The notes: generated by a model not told the origin, from the sequence alone. A DNA stretch of 7,734 nucleotides from an uncultured Flavobacterium sp. (GCF_946482535.1 NZ_CAMLRU010000127.1:1-7734); one strand, 5' to 3'. Numbered from the stretch's first letter, positions 1 through 6,996 are shown. Numbers and translations: made by a program.

Positions 1-1704
1 TACCGGTGTAAAATTAGCCACTATAATCAAATCGTCTTTTTCGTTTAATCCTTTTCGAATATAGCTCAATACGGCATTTTCACTGTCGGTGTAATTAATC
101 CATTCAAAACCTTCTACGTGGAATTGTTTTTCGTAGAGCCCCGGATGGTTTTTGTACAAAGCATTCAAATCGGTGATGCATTTTTTAATCCCGTTGTGGT
201 AGTCGTATTGTAACAAATGCCAGTCTAAACTGCCTTCGAAATTCCATTCGCTGCTTTGTCCGAATTCGGCACCTTGAAACAATAATTTTCCGCCGGGATG
301 CGTAAACATATAGCCGTATAACAAACGAAGATTGGCAAATCGTTGCCATTCATCACCGGGCATTCTACCTAAAATGGAATGTTTACCGTAAACCACTTCA
401 TCATGTGATAACGGTAACATAAAATTTTCGGTAAAGGCATACGTCATGGAGAAAGTCAAATCGTTTTGGTGATAACGGCGGTATATTGGTTCTTTTTTGA
501 AATATTGTAGCGTATCGTGCATCCATCCCATCATCCATTTCATTCCGAAGCCTAAACCGCCGATGAACGTTGGTCGCGACACCATTGGAAAACTGGTGCT
601 TTCTTCGGCTATGGTTTGCACATCGGGGAAATGACTGTATACCGCTTCGTTGAAATCTTTTAAGAAACTAATCGTGTCTAAGTTTTCTCTTCCGCCATAA
701 ATGTTCGGTTCCCATTCGCCTTCATTTCTGGAGTAATCCAAGTATAACATTGAGGCTACTGCATCTACACGCAAACCGTCAATGTGATACTGTTGCAACC
801 AGAAAATGGCGTTACTGATTAAGAACGAACGCACTTCATTGCGGCCGTAATTAAATACTAAACTTTTCCAATCGGGATGATAGCCTTTTCTTCGGTCGGG
901 ATGTTCGTATAAGTTAGAACCGTCGAAGAAACCTAAACCGTGTGCGTCATCCGGAAAATGTGATGGTACCCAATCCAAGATTACTCCGATACCGGCTTGG
1001 TGCAATTTATCGATCAAGACCATAAAATCTTGCGGTTTTCCGAAACGGGAAGTTGGGGCAAAATACCCAACCAACTGATAACCCCAAGACGGATCATACG
1101 GATATTCCATTACGGGCATGAACTCGACGTGGGTAAAACCGGTTTCTTTGACATAAGCGACCAATTGGTCGGCCATTTCAAGATAGGTTAAAAACTTTCC
1201 GTCTTTGTTTCGGCGCCAAGAACCTAAATGCACTTCATAGACTGAAAAAGGTTTGTCTAAACCGTTTTTGTCTTTACGCGTGTCCATCCATTTTTTGTCT
1301 TTCCACTTGTAGTCTAAGTCCCAAATGACTGAGGCAGTTTGTGGCGGATGTTCGCAGTAGCGTGCAAAAGGATCGGCTTTCTCGGTGATGATGCCGTTGT
1401 TGTTGGATTGTATTTTGTATTTGTAAGTGGTGCCTTTATCCACACCGGGAATGAAACCTTCCCAAATGCCTGAGCCATCCCAACGCACATTGAGCGGATG
1501 TTCGCCTTGTATCCAATAATTGAAATCGCCCACTACAGAAACCGAACGCGCTGCCGGTGCCCAAACGGCAAAGTAAACGCCTTTGACGCCATTGACTTCA
1601 GTAAGGTGAGCGCCTAGTTTTTCGTATAATTTGAAATGCTTTCCGGCTTTGAACAAATCGATGTCGAAATCGGTGAAAAGCGAATGTACTTGTACTTGGT
1701 TCAT
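1..1704 (-). CDS. glgB: 1,4-alpha-glucan branching enzyme GlgB (GH13), C-terminus cut by window edge
   Basis: GlgB cleaves an alpha-1,4-glucan chain and re-attaches the piece through an alpha-1,6 bond, branching glycogen-like polymer in the cytoplasm. The frame is open from the ATG at 1704-1702 to base 1, giving 568 codons without a stop; the C-terminal beta domain is missing because the window ends. Visible order: a CBM48 domain at about residues 40-130 (FAVWAPAA, then GDFNYW, then SGIWEGFIPG), then the GH13 barrel. Catalytic motifs are complete: DWVPSH with D244, DGLRVDAVAS with nucleophile D314, IAEEST with acid/base E367, and LSHDEVVYGK with D435. The 70-, 53- and 68-residue spacings equal those of E. 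coli GlgB (D335, D405, E458, D526). The protein begins almost directly at CBM48, so it lacks the extra N-terminal module of the longer E. coli type. It lies downstream of glgE and mak on the same strand, which fits branching of GlgE product. Start chosen because it gives the expected short N-terminus. Confidence 0.96.
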   Translation of the reverse strand, partial: MNQVQVHSLFTDFDIDLFKAGKHFKLYEKLGAHLTEVNGVKGVYFAVWAPAARSVSVVGDFNYWIQGEHPLNVRWDGSGIWEGFIPGVDKGTTYKYKIQSNNNGIITEKADPFARYCEHPPQTASVIWDLDYKWKDKKWMDTRKDKNGLDKPFSVYEVHLGSWRRNKDGKFLTYLEMADQLVAYVKETGFTHVEFMPVMEYPYDPSWGYQLVGYFAPTSRFGKPQDFMVLIDKLHQAGIGVILDWVPSHFPDDAHGLGFFDGSNLYEHPDRRKGYHPDWKSLVFNYGRNEVRSFLISNAIFWLQQYHIDGLRVDAVASMLYLDYSRNEGEWEPNIYGGRENLDTISFLKDFNEAVYSHFPDVQTIAEESTSFPMVSRPTFIGGLGFGMKWMMGWMHDTLQYFKKEPIYRRYHQNDLTFSMTYAFTENFMLPLSHDEVVYGKHSILGRMPGDEWQRFANLRLLYGYMFTHPGGKLLFQGAEFGQSSEWNFEGSLDWHLLQYDYHNGIKKCITDLNALYKNHPGLYEKQFHVEGFEWINYTDSENAVLSYIRKGLNEKDDLIIVANFTPV

Positions 1705-1708
1705 GTTG

Positions 1709-1748
1709 TTATTTTATTATTGACATTGTCATTGCCATTGGTGTTGTT
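1709..1748 (-). repeat. Degenerate tandem hexamers in the glgB leader
   Basis: On the plus strand the hexamers ATTGAC, ATTGTC, ATTGCC and ATTGGT run head to tail from 1719 to 1742, followed by GTTGTT (1743-1748). Read in the direction of glgB they become CAATGx units, which place three in-frame ATG triplets in the leader. The first (1738-1736) opens a 9-codon frame, MAMTMSIIK, with its TAA at 1711-1709, only 4 bases before the glgB ATG. The repeat is plain to see. Whether the mini-frame is translated or affects glgB expression is unknown, and the frame could be a by-product of the repeat. Confidence 0.5.
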
Positions 1749-1765
1749 TTTTTATCAATTCAAAT

Positions 1766-1817
1766 CCTGTCTAGCCCCGATTGCAGAGGCTACCGCGTAG
1801 CCCGGAAAGCGGGAATT
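1766..1817 (+). repeat. Palindromic intergenic repeat element, copy 1 (mak-glgB gap)
   Basis: This GC-rich segment stands out in an otherwise AT-rich gap. A perfect 6-bp stem, GGCTAC (1788-1793) with GTAGCC (1797-1802), closes a CGC loop. A second small stem, CCCG (1801-1804) with CGGG (1810-1813), shares two bases with the first, so the two are mutually exclusive. The core CTACCGCGTAG (1790-1800) recurs in inverse orientation at 7038-7048. The match continues outside the core: GAT lies 8 bases before it and CGGAWAGC starts 2 bases after it in both copies. I recall similar elements (GAT...GCGGATAGC) as abundant between Flavobacterium genes, but cannot search for them here. The element points opposite to mak and glgB. 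Confidence 0.6.
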
Positions 1818-1835
1818 ACCTTTCCTGAAACTGCC

Positions 1836-3470
1836 CTACACTTTCGCTTCAAATTCCATTATACTGGCAATTCCCGTTAATGGAATTACGGCCCAGCGCG
1901 GTCTGGAATTGAGTTCGTAGCCGAGTTCGTAAACTGCTTTTTCGAGGATGCAATATTTGAGGAGGAAGTCGATTTCTTTTCGGTATCCGATGTTTAAATT
2001 GCCACCTTGTGCGACTTCGGTGTAGGTTTGCAAAAACACGCCTACGAAATATTTGAATAAGATTTCACCCGCTTGGAACAGCTCTTTTTGTTCGTAGGGA
2101 TATTTGTCTTTATGATTAAAAATGGTTGCGTAAATCGAGTAATGGAACGAGCGGAACATGCCGGCTACGTCTTTGAGCGGCGGTTGTTTTACTTTTCTAT
2201 CTCTAATCGTGCTTTCCGGTTCGCCTTCAAAATCGAGCAAATAAAAATCGTCTCCGTTCACTAAAACCTGTCCGAGATGGTAATCACCGTGGATTCGGAT
2301 GCGTTCGGATTTCATTTTGGTCCAATCGAAATCGAGGAAAATTTTACGGATTTCCTTTTTGTTGTCGAGGAATTGATTGGCGAGTTCGAGTGCTAAACCG
2401 TCGAGTTTGTGGAGATTATTTTCGAGGATGTTCAATCGGTTTTGGAACTGATACGTCAGTCTGTTTTTGAGCCAAACGGTATAATCGCCGTTGTAAGTTG
2501 TTGGTGTAAAAGCAGTCTGACGGATGTCGCCTCCGAGTGCGATATGCATTTCGGCCGTTCGAGTAGCCAAAGTATGAATGCGAAGAAAAATGCTCAATCC
2601 GGCCCAATCGATGATTTCGTGCGGCACTTCGTTGATTTTTAATCTTCTGAACAATTCGATATCGGGTAATTTGGTCGGTTTGATTTTTTTGGTGGCCAAA
2701 TTGCTGAAAATCCTGTCCACTTCTTCGAGCATGAACTGCCAAGCATCGCCTTGATTGGGCACCAATTCTTGCATTAAACCGAGTGTGATATCGCCTTCAG
2801 ACAAGACTACGCTGATGCTTCCGGTGTAAGCCGGTGAATGTTTGAAGTCCATGGTTTCTGTCAGGAATCGGCTGATTTCGTAATCGGGATTCATGCTGAT
2901 GTAGATTCTTCGGAAGATTTTTAAGACCAAAGTACCGTTGTAAACAATTGAGGTATTGCTTTGTTCTACGCCCATGAACTTGGACGATTTGTATTCGGTT
3001 TCCTCGAGCTTTTCGCCTTTGTGGAATTTGACTTTTTCGTCTTTCCCGGCGGAAGTGACGATTTTATCGAATAGTAATTTTCGGAAATCTTCTTGGTGTA
3101 AGGCATCGACTAAGAAGCCTTCTTGTCCGCCCATTTTTACCGGTGCGATGATGGTATTGGTATCCAACTCTTCTTCGGCCATAAAGGAAATCGGCATAAA
3201 GTAATGTTGGTAAAACGCTTCTTTGAAATTGACTTCGAGTAAAACCCCGTAGTACGTATTCTTTTTGGAAGTGATTTTGAACCAATCTACTACTTCAATG
3301 TATTTGAGTGTGCTGGCTTTTCCGCCATACCATCGTTTGTTGATGATGTAGTTTTCTAAGATATCGGAAGAAAATACTTTTATAAATTCTTCGTCTTCAA
3401 AGGCCGTTTTCCAATCCGTTTTAAAAACGTACGGATTGATAAATTCATCTTCATTGATTTTAGTATCCAT
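1836..3470 (-). CDS. mak: Maltokinase (ATP:maltose 1-phosphotransferase)
   Basis: Maltokinase phosphorylates maltose with ATP to maltose 1-phosphate, the donor used by GlgE. The 544-residue protein has the aminoglycoside-phosphotransferase-like kinase fold of the Mak/Pep2 family. Visible in order: an N-terminal cap region with the family signature KRWYGGK (45-51), the nucleotide-loop segment GVEQSNTS (167-174), a candidate ATP-binding lysine in LVLKIFRR (K184), the catalytic loop HGDYHLGQ (394-401, base D396), the metal-binding DFEGEP (413-418, D413), KDVAGMFRSFHY (433-444) and a C-terminal RPRW..IPLTGI segment (523-534). It is a stand-alone enzyme, not fused to trehalose synthase, and is longer than the roughly 455-residue actinobacterial Mak; the extra length appears spread over the cap and the region between the loop and HGD motifs. 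Its ATG shares one base with the glgE stop, pointing to translational coupling. It ends with TAG at 1838-1836. Confidence 0.93.
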   Translation of the reverse strand: MDTKINEDEFINPYVFKTDWKTAFEDEEFIKVFSSDILENYIINKRWYGGKASTLKYIEVVDWFKITSKKNTYYGVLLEVNFKEAFYQHYFMPISFMAEEELDTNTIIAPVKMGGQEGFLVDALHQEDFRKLLFDKIVTSAGKDEKVKFHKGEKLEETEYKSSKFMGVEQSNTSIVYNGTLVLKIFRRIYISMNPDYEISRFLTETMDFKHSPAYTGSISVVLSEGDITLGLMQELVPNQGDAWQFMLEEVDRIFSNLATKKIKPTKLPDIELFRRLKINEVPHEIIDWAGLSIFLRIHTLATRTAEMHIALGGDIRQTAFTPTTYNGDYTVWLKNRLTYQFQNRLNILENNLHKLDGLALELANQFLDNKKEIRKIFLDFDWTKMKSERIRIHGDYHLGQVLVNGDDFYLLDFEGEPESTIRDRKVKQPPLKDVAGMFRSFHYSIYATIFNHKDKYPYEQKELFQAGEILFKYFVGVFLQTYTEVAQGGNLNIGYRKEIDFLLKYCILEKAVYELGYELNSRPRWAVIPLTGIASIMEFEAKV

Positions 3471-5410
3471 TACTTGATAATTTTAAATAAATGAAATGGC
3501 AGCGCCGGATGCAATTCTACAAAATTCCATTCCTTATCCCAGAAATAGCTGTTACCCGTAATCAAATCGACCACTTTAACCGTTTGTCCGGGATGAACAC
3601 CAAGAGCTTGCAACGGCAATTGTACCCAAGCTTGTTTGGCGTAATACGGATCAAGACTACAAATCATCAAGGTTTCGTCTGAGCGATCATCGTCGTATTT
3701 GTAATAAGCCAACACTTGGTCGTTATCGGTGTTACAGAACAGAATATTGTTGGTTTGCTGTAGCGATGGTTGTTCGTTACGGATTTTATTTAGTTTGGTA
3801 ATTATTGTAATCAACTTGTTTTGCACCGTCCAATCCCAATGGTAGACTTCATATTTCTCTGAATTGAAATATTCCTCTTTGCCGGGCATGGCTTCAGACA
3901 CCATGTATTCGTAGGCCGGACCATAAATTCCGACACTGGAACTCAAAGTGGCTGCTAAAAAATATTTGTGGAGGTAAATGCTTTCGTTGCCGCTTTGTAG
4001 TGCATATGGTAAAATATCAGGCGTGTTTGGCCAGAAATTTGGTCGGTAGAAATCAGCTTGGTTGGTTTTGGTTAGTTCTTCTACATATTCGATGAGTTCG
4101 GCTTTGGTATTGCGCCAAGTAAAATAAGTATACGATTGCGAGAAGCCTTGTTTGGCCAATTCGTGCATGACTTTTGGTGCCGTGAAAGCTTCCGCCAAGA
4201 AGAGCACATCAGGATGTTTTTTCTTGACTTCGGCGATGAGCCAACCCCAAAAATAAAACGGTTTGGTATGCGGATTATCCACTCTGAAAACGCGAATATC
4301 ACATTCTTCTACCCAGAACAAAGCCACTTCGAGCAACTCTTTCCATAGATTTTTCCAATCACCGCTTTCGAAGTAAATCGGTTGAATATCTTGGTATTTT
4401 TTGGGTGGATTTTCGGCATATTGAACCGTTCCGTCCGGACGCCATTTGAACCATTGCGGAAAATCTTTCACATAAGGATGATCCGGTGCGGCTTGCAAAG
4501 CATAATCCATCGCTACTTCAATTCCCAAATCTTTGGCCGTTTTGACTAAAGATTTAAAATCGTCAATCGTTCCCAATTCAGGATGTGTTGCTTTGTGTCC
4601 GCCATGCTTGGAACCAATTCCCCAAGGCGAACCTACATCGCCGGGTTGGGCAGTAGTGGCATTGTTTTTCCCTTTTCTATTGACTTCACCAATTGGATGG
4701 ATTGGCGGAAAATACAGTGTGTCAAATCCCATGGCAGCTACTCTTGGCAACAATTTTTCGCAATCTTTAAACGTGCCGTGTTGGCCTTTTTCTTGGGAAG
4801 CCGAACGAGGGAAAAATTCATACCAAGTACTGAACAAGGCCTTTTTTCTATCGACATAAATTTTTAGTTCGGCCGATGTGTTGGCTAAAGTTCGGGTTGG
4901 ATATTGCTCAAAAATGTGGTGTAATTCTTTAGACAGAGCAATTTCAGTGGCTTTGTCATATTGTTTTTCGTCTTGGAAAGCTTTGATGGCTGAAGTTAAA
5001 TAGGCTTTCTCGTCCTTATCCACTTCTTTTAAAATCGCCTGACAATATTCGGCGCCTTCTAATAATTCCGATTTTACGTGTTGGTTGTCTTGGATTTTTC
5101 TTTCGGTGCCGTGTTGCCAATTGAGTGCATAATCTACCCAACCTTCCACAAAATAAGTATAATATCCTTGCTTTTCTACTTTGAATTGGGCTGTCCATTC
5201 GTCATTTCCCAAAGCGCTTAATCTAACCTCTTGCCATTTTTCATCTTTTTCGTGCTTGTATTTTACGCAGCATGCAATTACATCATGTCCGTCGGCAAAA
5301 ACGTTTGCTTTTACCACAACGTTCTGACCAACAATTCGCTTGATATAAAAAGCGCCTCCGTCTAATTGAGGCGTGACATTTTCAATAATTATTCGGGTTT
5401 GATTTTGCAT
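3470..5410 (-). CDS. glgE: Alpha-1,4-glucan:maltose-1-phosphate maltosyltransferase GlgE (GH13_3)
   Basis: GlgE transfers maltosyl units from alpha-maltose 1-phosphate to the non-reducing end of an alpha-1,4-glucan, releasing phosphate. The 646-residue protein has the GlgE N-terminal beta domain (about 6-105), a helical insert (about 110-185), and a GH13 barrel with a C-terminal beta domain. Signature segments are WYEFFPRS (196-203), DTLYFPPIHPIG (230-241), MDYALQAAPDHPYV (301-314), NPPKKYQDIQPIYF (334-347), FRVDNPHTKP with nucleophile D378, FLAEAF with acid/base E407, and NTPDIL with D465. The 29-residue gap from D378 to E407 equals that between D394 and E423 of Streptomyces GlgE. The length is normal for the family. 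It is the first gene of the leftward operon, with mak overlapping its stop codon and glgB further on. A candidate promoter lies 33 bases upstream. The start at 5410 gives the expected N-terminus directly before the beta domain. Confidence 0.95.
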   Translation of the reverse strand: MQNQTRIIIENVTPQLDGGAFYIKRIVGQNVVVKANVFADGHDVIACCVKYKHEKDEKWQEVRLSALGNDEWTAQFKVEKQGYYTYFVEGWVDYALNWQHGTERKIQDNQHVKSELLEGAEYCQAILKEVDKDEKAYLTSAIKAFQDEKQYDKATEIALSKELHHIFEQYPTRTLANTSAELKIYVDRKKALFSTWYEFFPRSASQEKGQHGTFKDCEKLLPRVAAMGFDTLYFPPIHPIGEVNRKGKNNATTAQPGDVGSPWGIGSKHGGHKATHPELGTIDDFKSLVKTAKDLGIEVAMDYALQAAPDHPYVKDFPQWFKWRPDGTVQYAENPPKKYQDIQPIYFESGDWKNLWKELLEVALFWVEECDIRVFRVDNPHTKPFYFWGWLIAEVKKKHPDVLFLAEAFTAPKVMHELAKQGFSQSYTYFTWRNTKAELIEYVEELTKTNQADFYRPNFWPNTPDILPYALQSGNESIYLHKYFLAATLSSSVGIYGPAYEYMVSEAMPGKEEYFNSEKYEVYHWDWTVQNKLITIITKLNKIRNEQPSLQQTNNILFCNTDNDQVLAYYKYDDDRSDETLMICSLDPYYAKQAWVQLPLQALGVHPGQTVKVVDLITGNSYFWDKEWNFVELHPALPFHLFKIIK

Positions 5411-5430
5411 TTTGACTTATATTTATGATG

Positions 5431-5462
5431 TTGAAATTTAAAAAAAAATATTTTAACTTTTG
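5431..5462 (+). promoter_or_regulatory. Candidate promoter for the alpha/beta hydrolase operon
   Basis: On the plus strand TTG (5431-5433) is followed after 20 bases by TAACTTTTG (5454-5462), a near match to TAnnTTTG with one extra base. A transcript would begin near 5467-5470, between the two possible hydrolase start codons (5425 and 5485), and so could only express the 5485 start. It overlaps the opposing glgE promoter candidate. Confidence 0.3.
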
Positions 5463-5471
5463 GTCAGCCAA
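5443..5471 (-). promoter_or_regulatory. Candidate promoter for the glgE-mak(-glgB) operon
   Basis: On the minus strand a TTG (5471-5469) is followed after 18 bases by TATTTTTT (5450-5443). This resembles the Bacteroidota housekeeping promoter (TTG at -33, TAnnTTTG at -7) except for the last base of the -7 box. The implied leader before the glgE ATG would be roughly 25-30 bases. The surrounding DNA is so AT-rich that a chance match is quite possible. Confidence 0.35.
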
Positions 5472-5473
5472 AA
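5458..5473. promoter_or_regulatory. Inverted repeat between divergent operons, candidate operator
   Basis: TTTTGG (5458-5463) and CCAAAA (5468-5473) form a perfect 6+6 dyad around the spacer TCAG. The left arm overlaps the candidate -7 box of the rightward promoter, and the right arm contains the candidate -33 TTG of the leftward glgE promoter. A protein bound here could therefore affect both operons. Nothing in the window encodes a regulator, and no binding protein can be named from the dyad alone. Confidence 0.35.
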
Positions 5474-5484
5474 AATTTATTGAA

Positions 5485-6348
5485 ATGACAAAAAAATCCC
5501 AAATAAGCAACCAATCATTGCAAATTCCTAAGCCAATCCTACTTACGGCTACATTATTAGAGGCTATTTCTCCAAAACTAGTCACGCTATTCGCCGCCAG
5601 ATTATTTACCACACCCATAAAATATAAAATTCCAAAGAGAGAATTTCACATGGAGCAAAATAGTCGTCAAAGCAGACTGTTGGTTTCCAGCCTTAAAAAG
5701 GAAATTACACTTTATGAATACGGCCAAGGCCCAAAGAAAGTTTTGTTGGTTCACGGTTGGTCCGGGAGAGGAACACAGTTGGTAAAAATTGCTGATGAAT
5801 TAGTAAAATCGGGCTACCAAACCATTAGTTTTGATGCGCCGGCTCATGGTAAATCGCAGGGAAAAACCACCATCATGACCGAATTTATTGCCTCCATTCT
5901 TGAGATTGAAAAACAATATGGTCCATTCGAATTTGCCATTGGACATTCGCTCGGCGGCATGTCGATTTTAAACGCGATTAAGCAAAATTTTAAAGTCAAC
6001 AAAGCCGTGATTATCGGCAGTGGTGATATCATTCAGGATATCTTAGATGATTTTGTGGCCAAATTAAAGTTGAATCCTAAAATAGCGGTAAGCTTAAAAC
6101 AGCATTTTGAGAAAAAATTCGGAGAATCTATGGAGAATTATTCTGCCCACGTGGCGGCTCAAAAAGTTAAAATCCCGGTGCTGGTTATACACGATCAAAA
6201 TGACCATGATGTAGCGGTAAAAGCGGCGAATAACATCCATAAACACCTTGAAAACAGTGAGCTGATGATTACCGAACACTTAGGCCATCGAAAAATATTA
6301 GGTAGCGAAATCGTCATTAACAGGATTAAAGAATTTTTAAAAATATAA
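5485..6348 (+). CDS. Alpha/beta hydrolase, substrate unknown
   Basis: This is a 287-residue alpha/beta-hydrolase-fold enzyme that probably acts on an ester or similar bond; the fold does not reveal its substrate. Counting from the chosen start, the oxyanion region VHGWSGRG begins near residue 89, the nucleophile elbow is GHSLGG with S155, the acid is probably D240 in HDQNDHD (D242 is the alternative), and the base is H268 in LGHRKIL, so the triad looks complete. Before the fold is a mostly hydrophobic or amphipathic stretch (IPKPILLTATLLEAISPKLVTLF, about 14-36), which lacks a clear signal-peptide cleavage site. An in-frame ATG at 5425 would add 20 residues, but these are lysine- and aromatic-rich, coincide with candidate promoter sequence and leave only 14 bases to glgE, so 5485 is preferred. 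The stop is 3 bases before the next gene, suggesting an operon. I see no evident link to glucan synthesis. Confidence 0.85.
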   Translation: MTKKSQISNQSLQIPKPILLTATLLEAISPKLVTLFAARLFTTPIKYKIPKREFHMEQNSRQSRLLVSSLKKEITLYEYGQGPKKVLLVHGWSGRGTQLVKIADELVKSGYQTISFDAPAHGKSQGKTTIMTEFIASILEIEKQYGPFEFAIGHSLGGMSILNAIKQNFKVNKAVIIGSGDIIQDILDDFVAKLKLNPKIAVSLKQHFEKKFGESMENYSAHVAAQKVKIPVLVIHDQNDHDVAVKAANNIHKHLENSELMITEHLGHRKILGSEIVINRIKEFLKI

Positions 6349-6351
6349 GCT

Positions 6352-6993
6352 ATGAGTTTATTTGAAACCACCGATTGGGCAACAAAATTGCAGCCTATCA
6401 TCGATTTATATAAAGACAAAAAACATCCGTTAGACTATGAAAACCTTTACCAACTGATGGTTATGGTTATTCTTTCGGCACAAGATTCAGATGCTAATAT
6501 TAATAAAATAGCACCGGCTTTGTTCAAAGAATTCCCAAACTTAGAAAGTTTATCCACTGCCACATTTGAGAGTCTTTTTCCCTTGGTAAGCAAAGTGCGC
6601 AACTTCAACACCAAATCAAGCTGGCTAATCGAAATTGCCCAAACCCTAAAAACCGACAGTAATATTCCAACCAATCTACCCGAATTAATCGCTCTAAAAG
6701 GCATCGGAAGAAAATCGGCCAACGTCATTATGCGGGAAATGAAAGCACCGGCTGAAGGCATTATTGCCGATTTACACGTGATTAGAGTGGCTCCGAGAAT
6801 TGGTGTCATCCAAGAAGCCAAAGACGGTAATAAAGTCGAAAAACAATTAATGGAAACCTTGCCAAAGGAAATTTGGGGAGAAATCGGCATGGCCATCTCC
6901 TTTTTAGGAAGAGAAACTTGTCGCCCAACCAATCCAAAATGTCCGCAGTGTCCAATACAAAATGATTGCCAATTCCCTTTAAAAACGATATAA
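6352..6993 (+). CDS. Endonuclease III-family DNA glycosylase/AP lyase
   Basis: Enzymes of this family remove oxidised pyrimidines or nick abasic sites in base-excision repair. The 213-residue protein matches E. coli Nth (211 residues) in length and layout. It has ILSAQDSDANIN (40-51) in place of Nth's LLSAQATD, a helix-hairpin-helix LPELIALKGIGRKSANVI (109-126) with catalytic lysine K121, the catalytic aspartate D140 in ADLHVIRV, and a full 4Fe-4S site, C-x6-C-x2-C-x5-C, at C190, C197, C200 and C206. The usual VDTH motif reads ADLH here, with threonine replaced by leucine next to the catalytic aspartate. This and the diverged N-terminal motif suggest a paralogue rather than the main Nth, so no symbol is given. 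It follows the hydrolase stop by 3 bases and is probably co-transcribed with it; the functional relation is unclear. The TAA is at 6991-6993. Confidence 0.9.
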   Translation: MSLFETTDWATKLQPIIDLYKDKKHPLDYENLYQLMVMVILSAQDSDANINKIAPALFKEFPNLESLSTATFESLFPLVSKVRNFNTKSSWLIEIAQTLKTDSNIPTNLPELIALKGIGRKSANVIMREMKAPAEGIIADLHVIRVAPRIGVIQEAKDGNKVEKQLMETLPKEIWGEIGMAISFLGRETCRPTNPKCPQCPIQNDCQFPLKTI

Positions 6994-6996
6994 TTA

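Noticed and set aside
997..1191. 64-codon plus-strand frame inside glgB
   Set aside because: Antisense to the GlgB barrel, including the DWVP region, with no independent support.
1719..1748. CRISPR-like repeat
   Set aside because: The units are only six bases, imperfect and without spacers, so this is a simple tandem repeat. No CRISPR array is present anywhere in the window.
1739..1835. A dedicated glgB promoter in the mak-glgB gap
   Set aside because: I found no convincing TTG / TAnnTTTG pair on the minus strand. The nearest candidate, GGATTTG at about 1768-1762, lacks the TA of the -7 box.
2416..2742. 108-codon minus-strand frame, and a 77-codon plus-strand frame over the same bases
   Set aside because: Both are shadows of mak in other frames. 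The mak frame carries all kinase motifs without interruption.
4533..4867. Two overlapping plus-strand open frames of about 94-108 codons
   Set aside because: Both are antisense to the conserved barrel region of glgE, low in credible protein motifs, and mutually overlapping.
6447..6932. 161-codon open frame on the minus strand
   Set aside because: It lies wholly antisense to the well-supported endonuclease III gene, resembles no family I recognise and looks like a mirror of its codon pattern.
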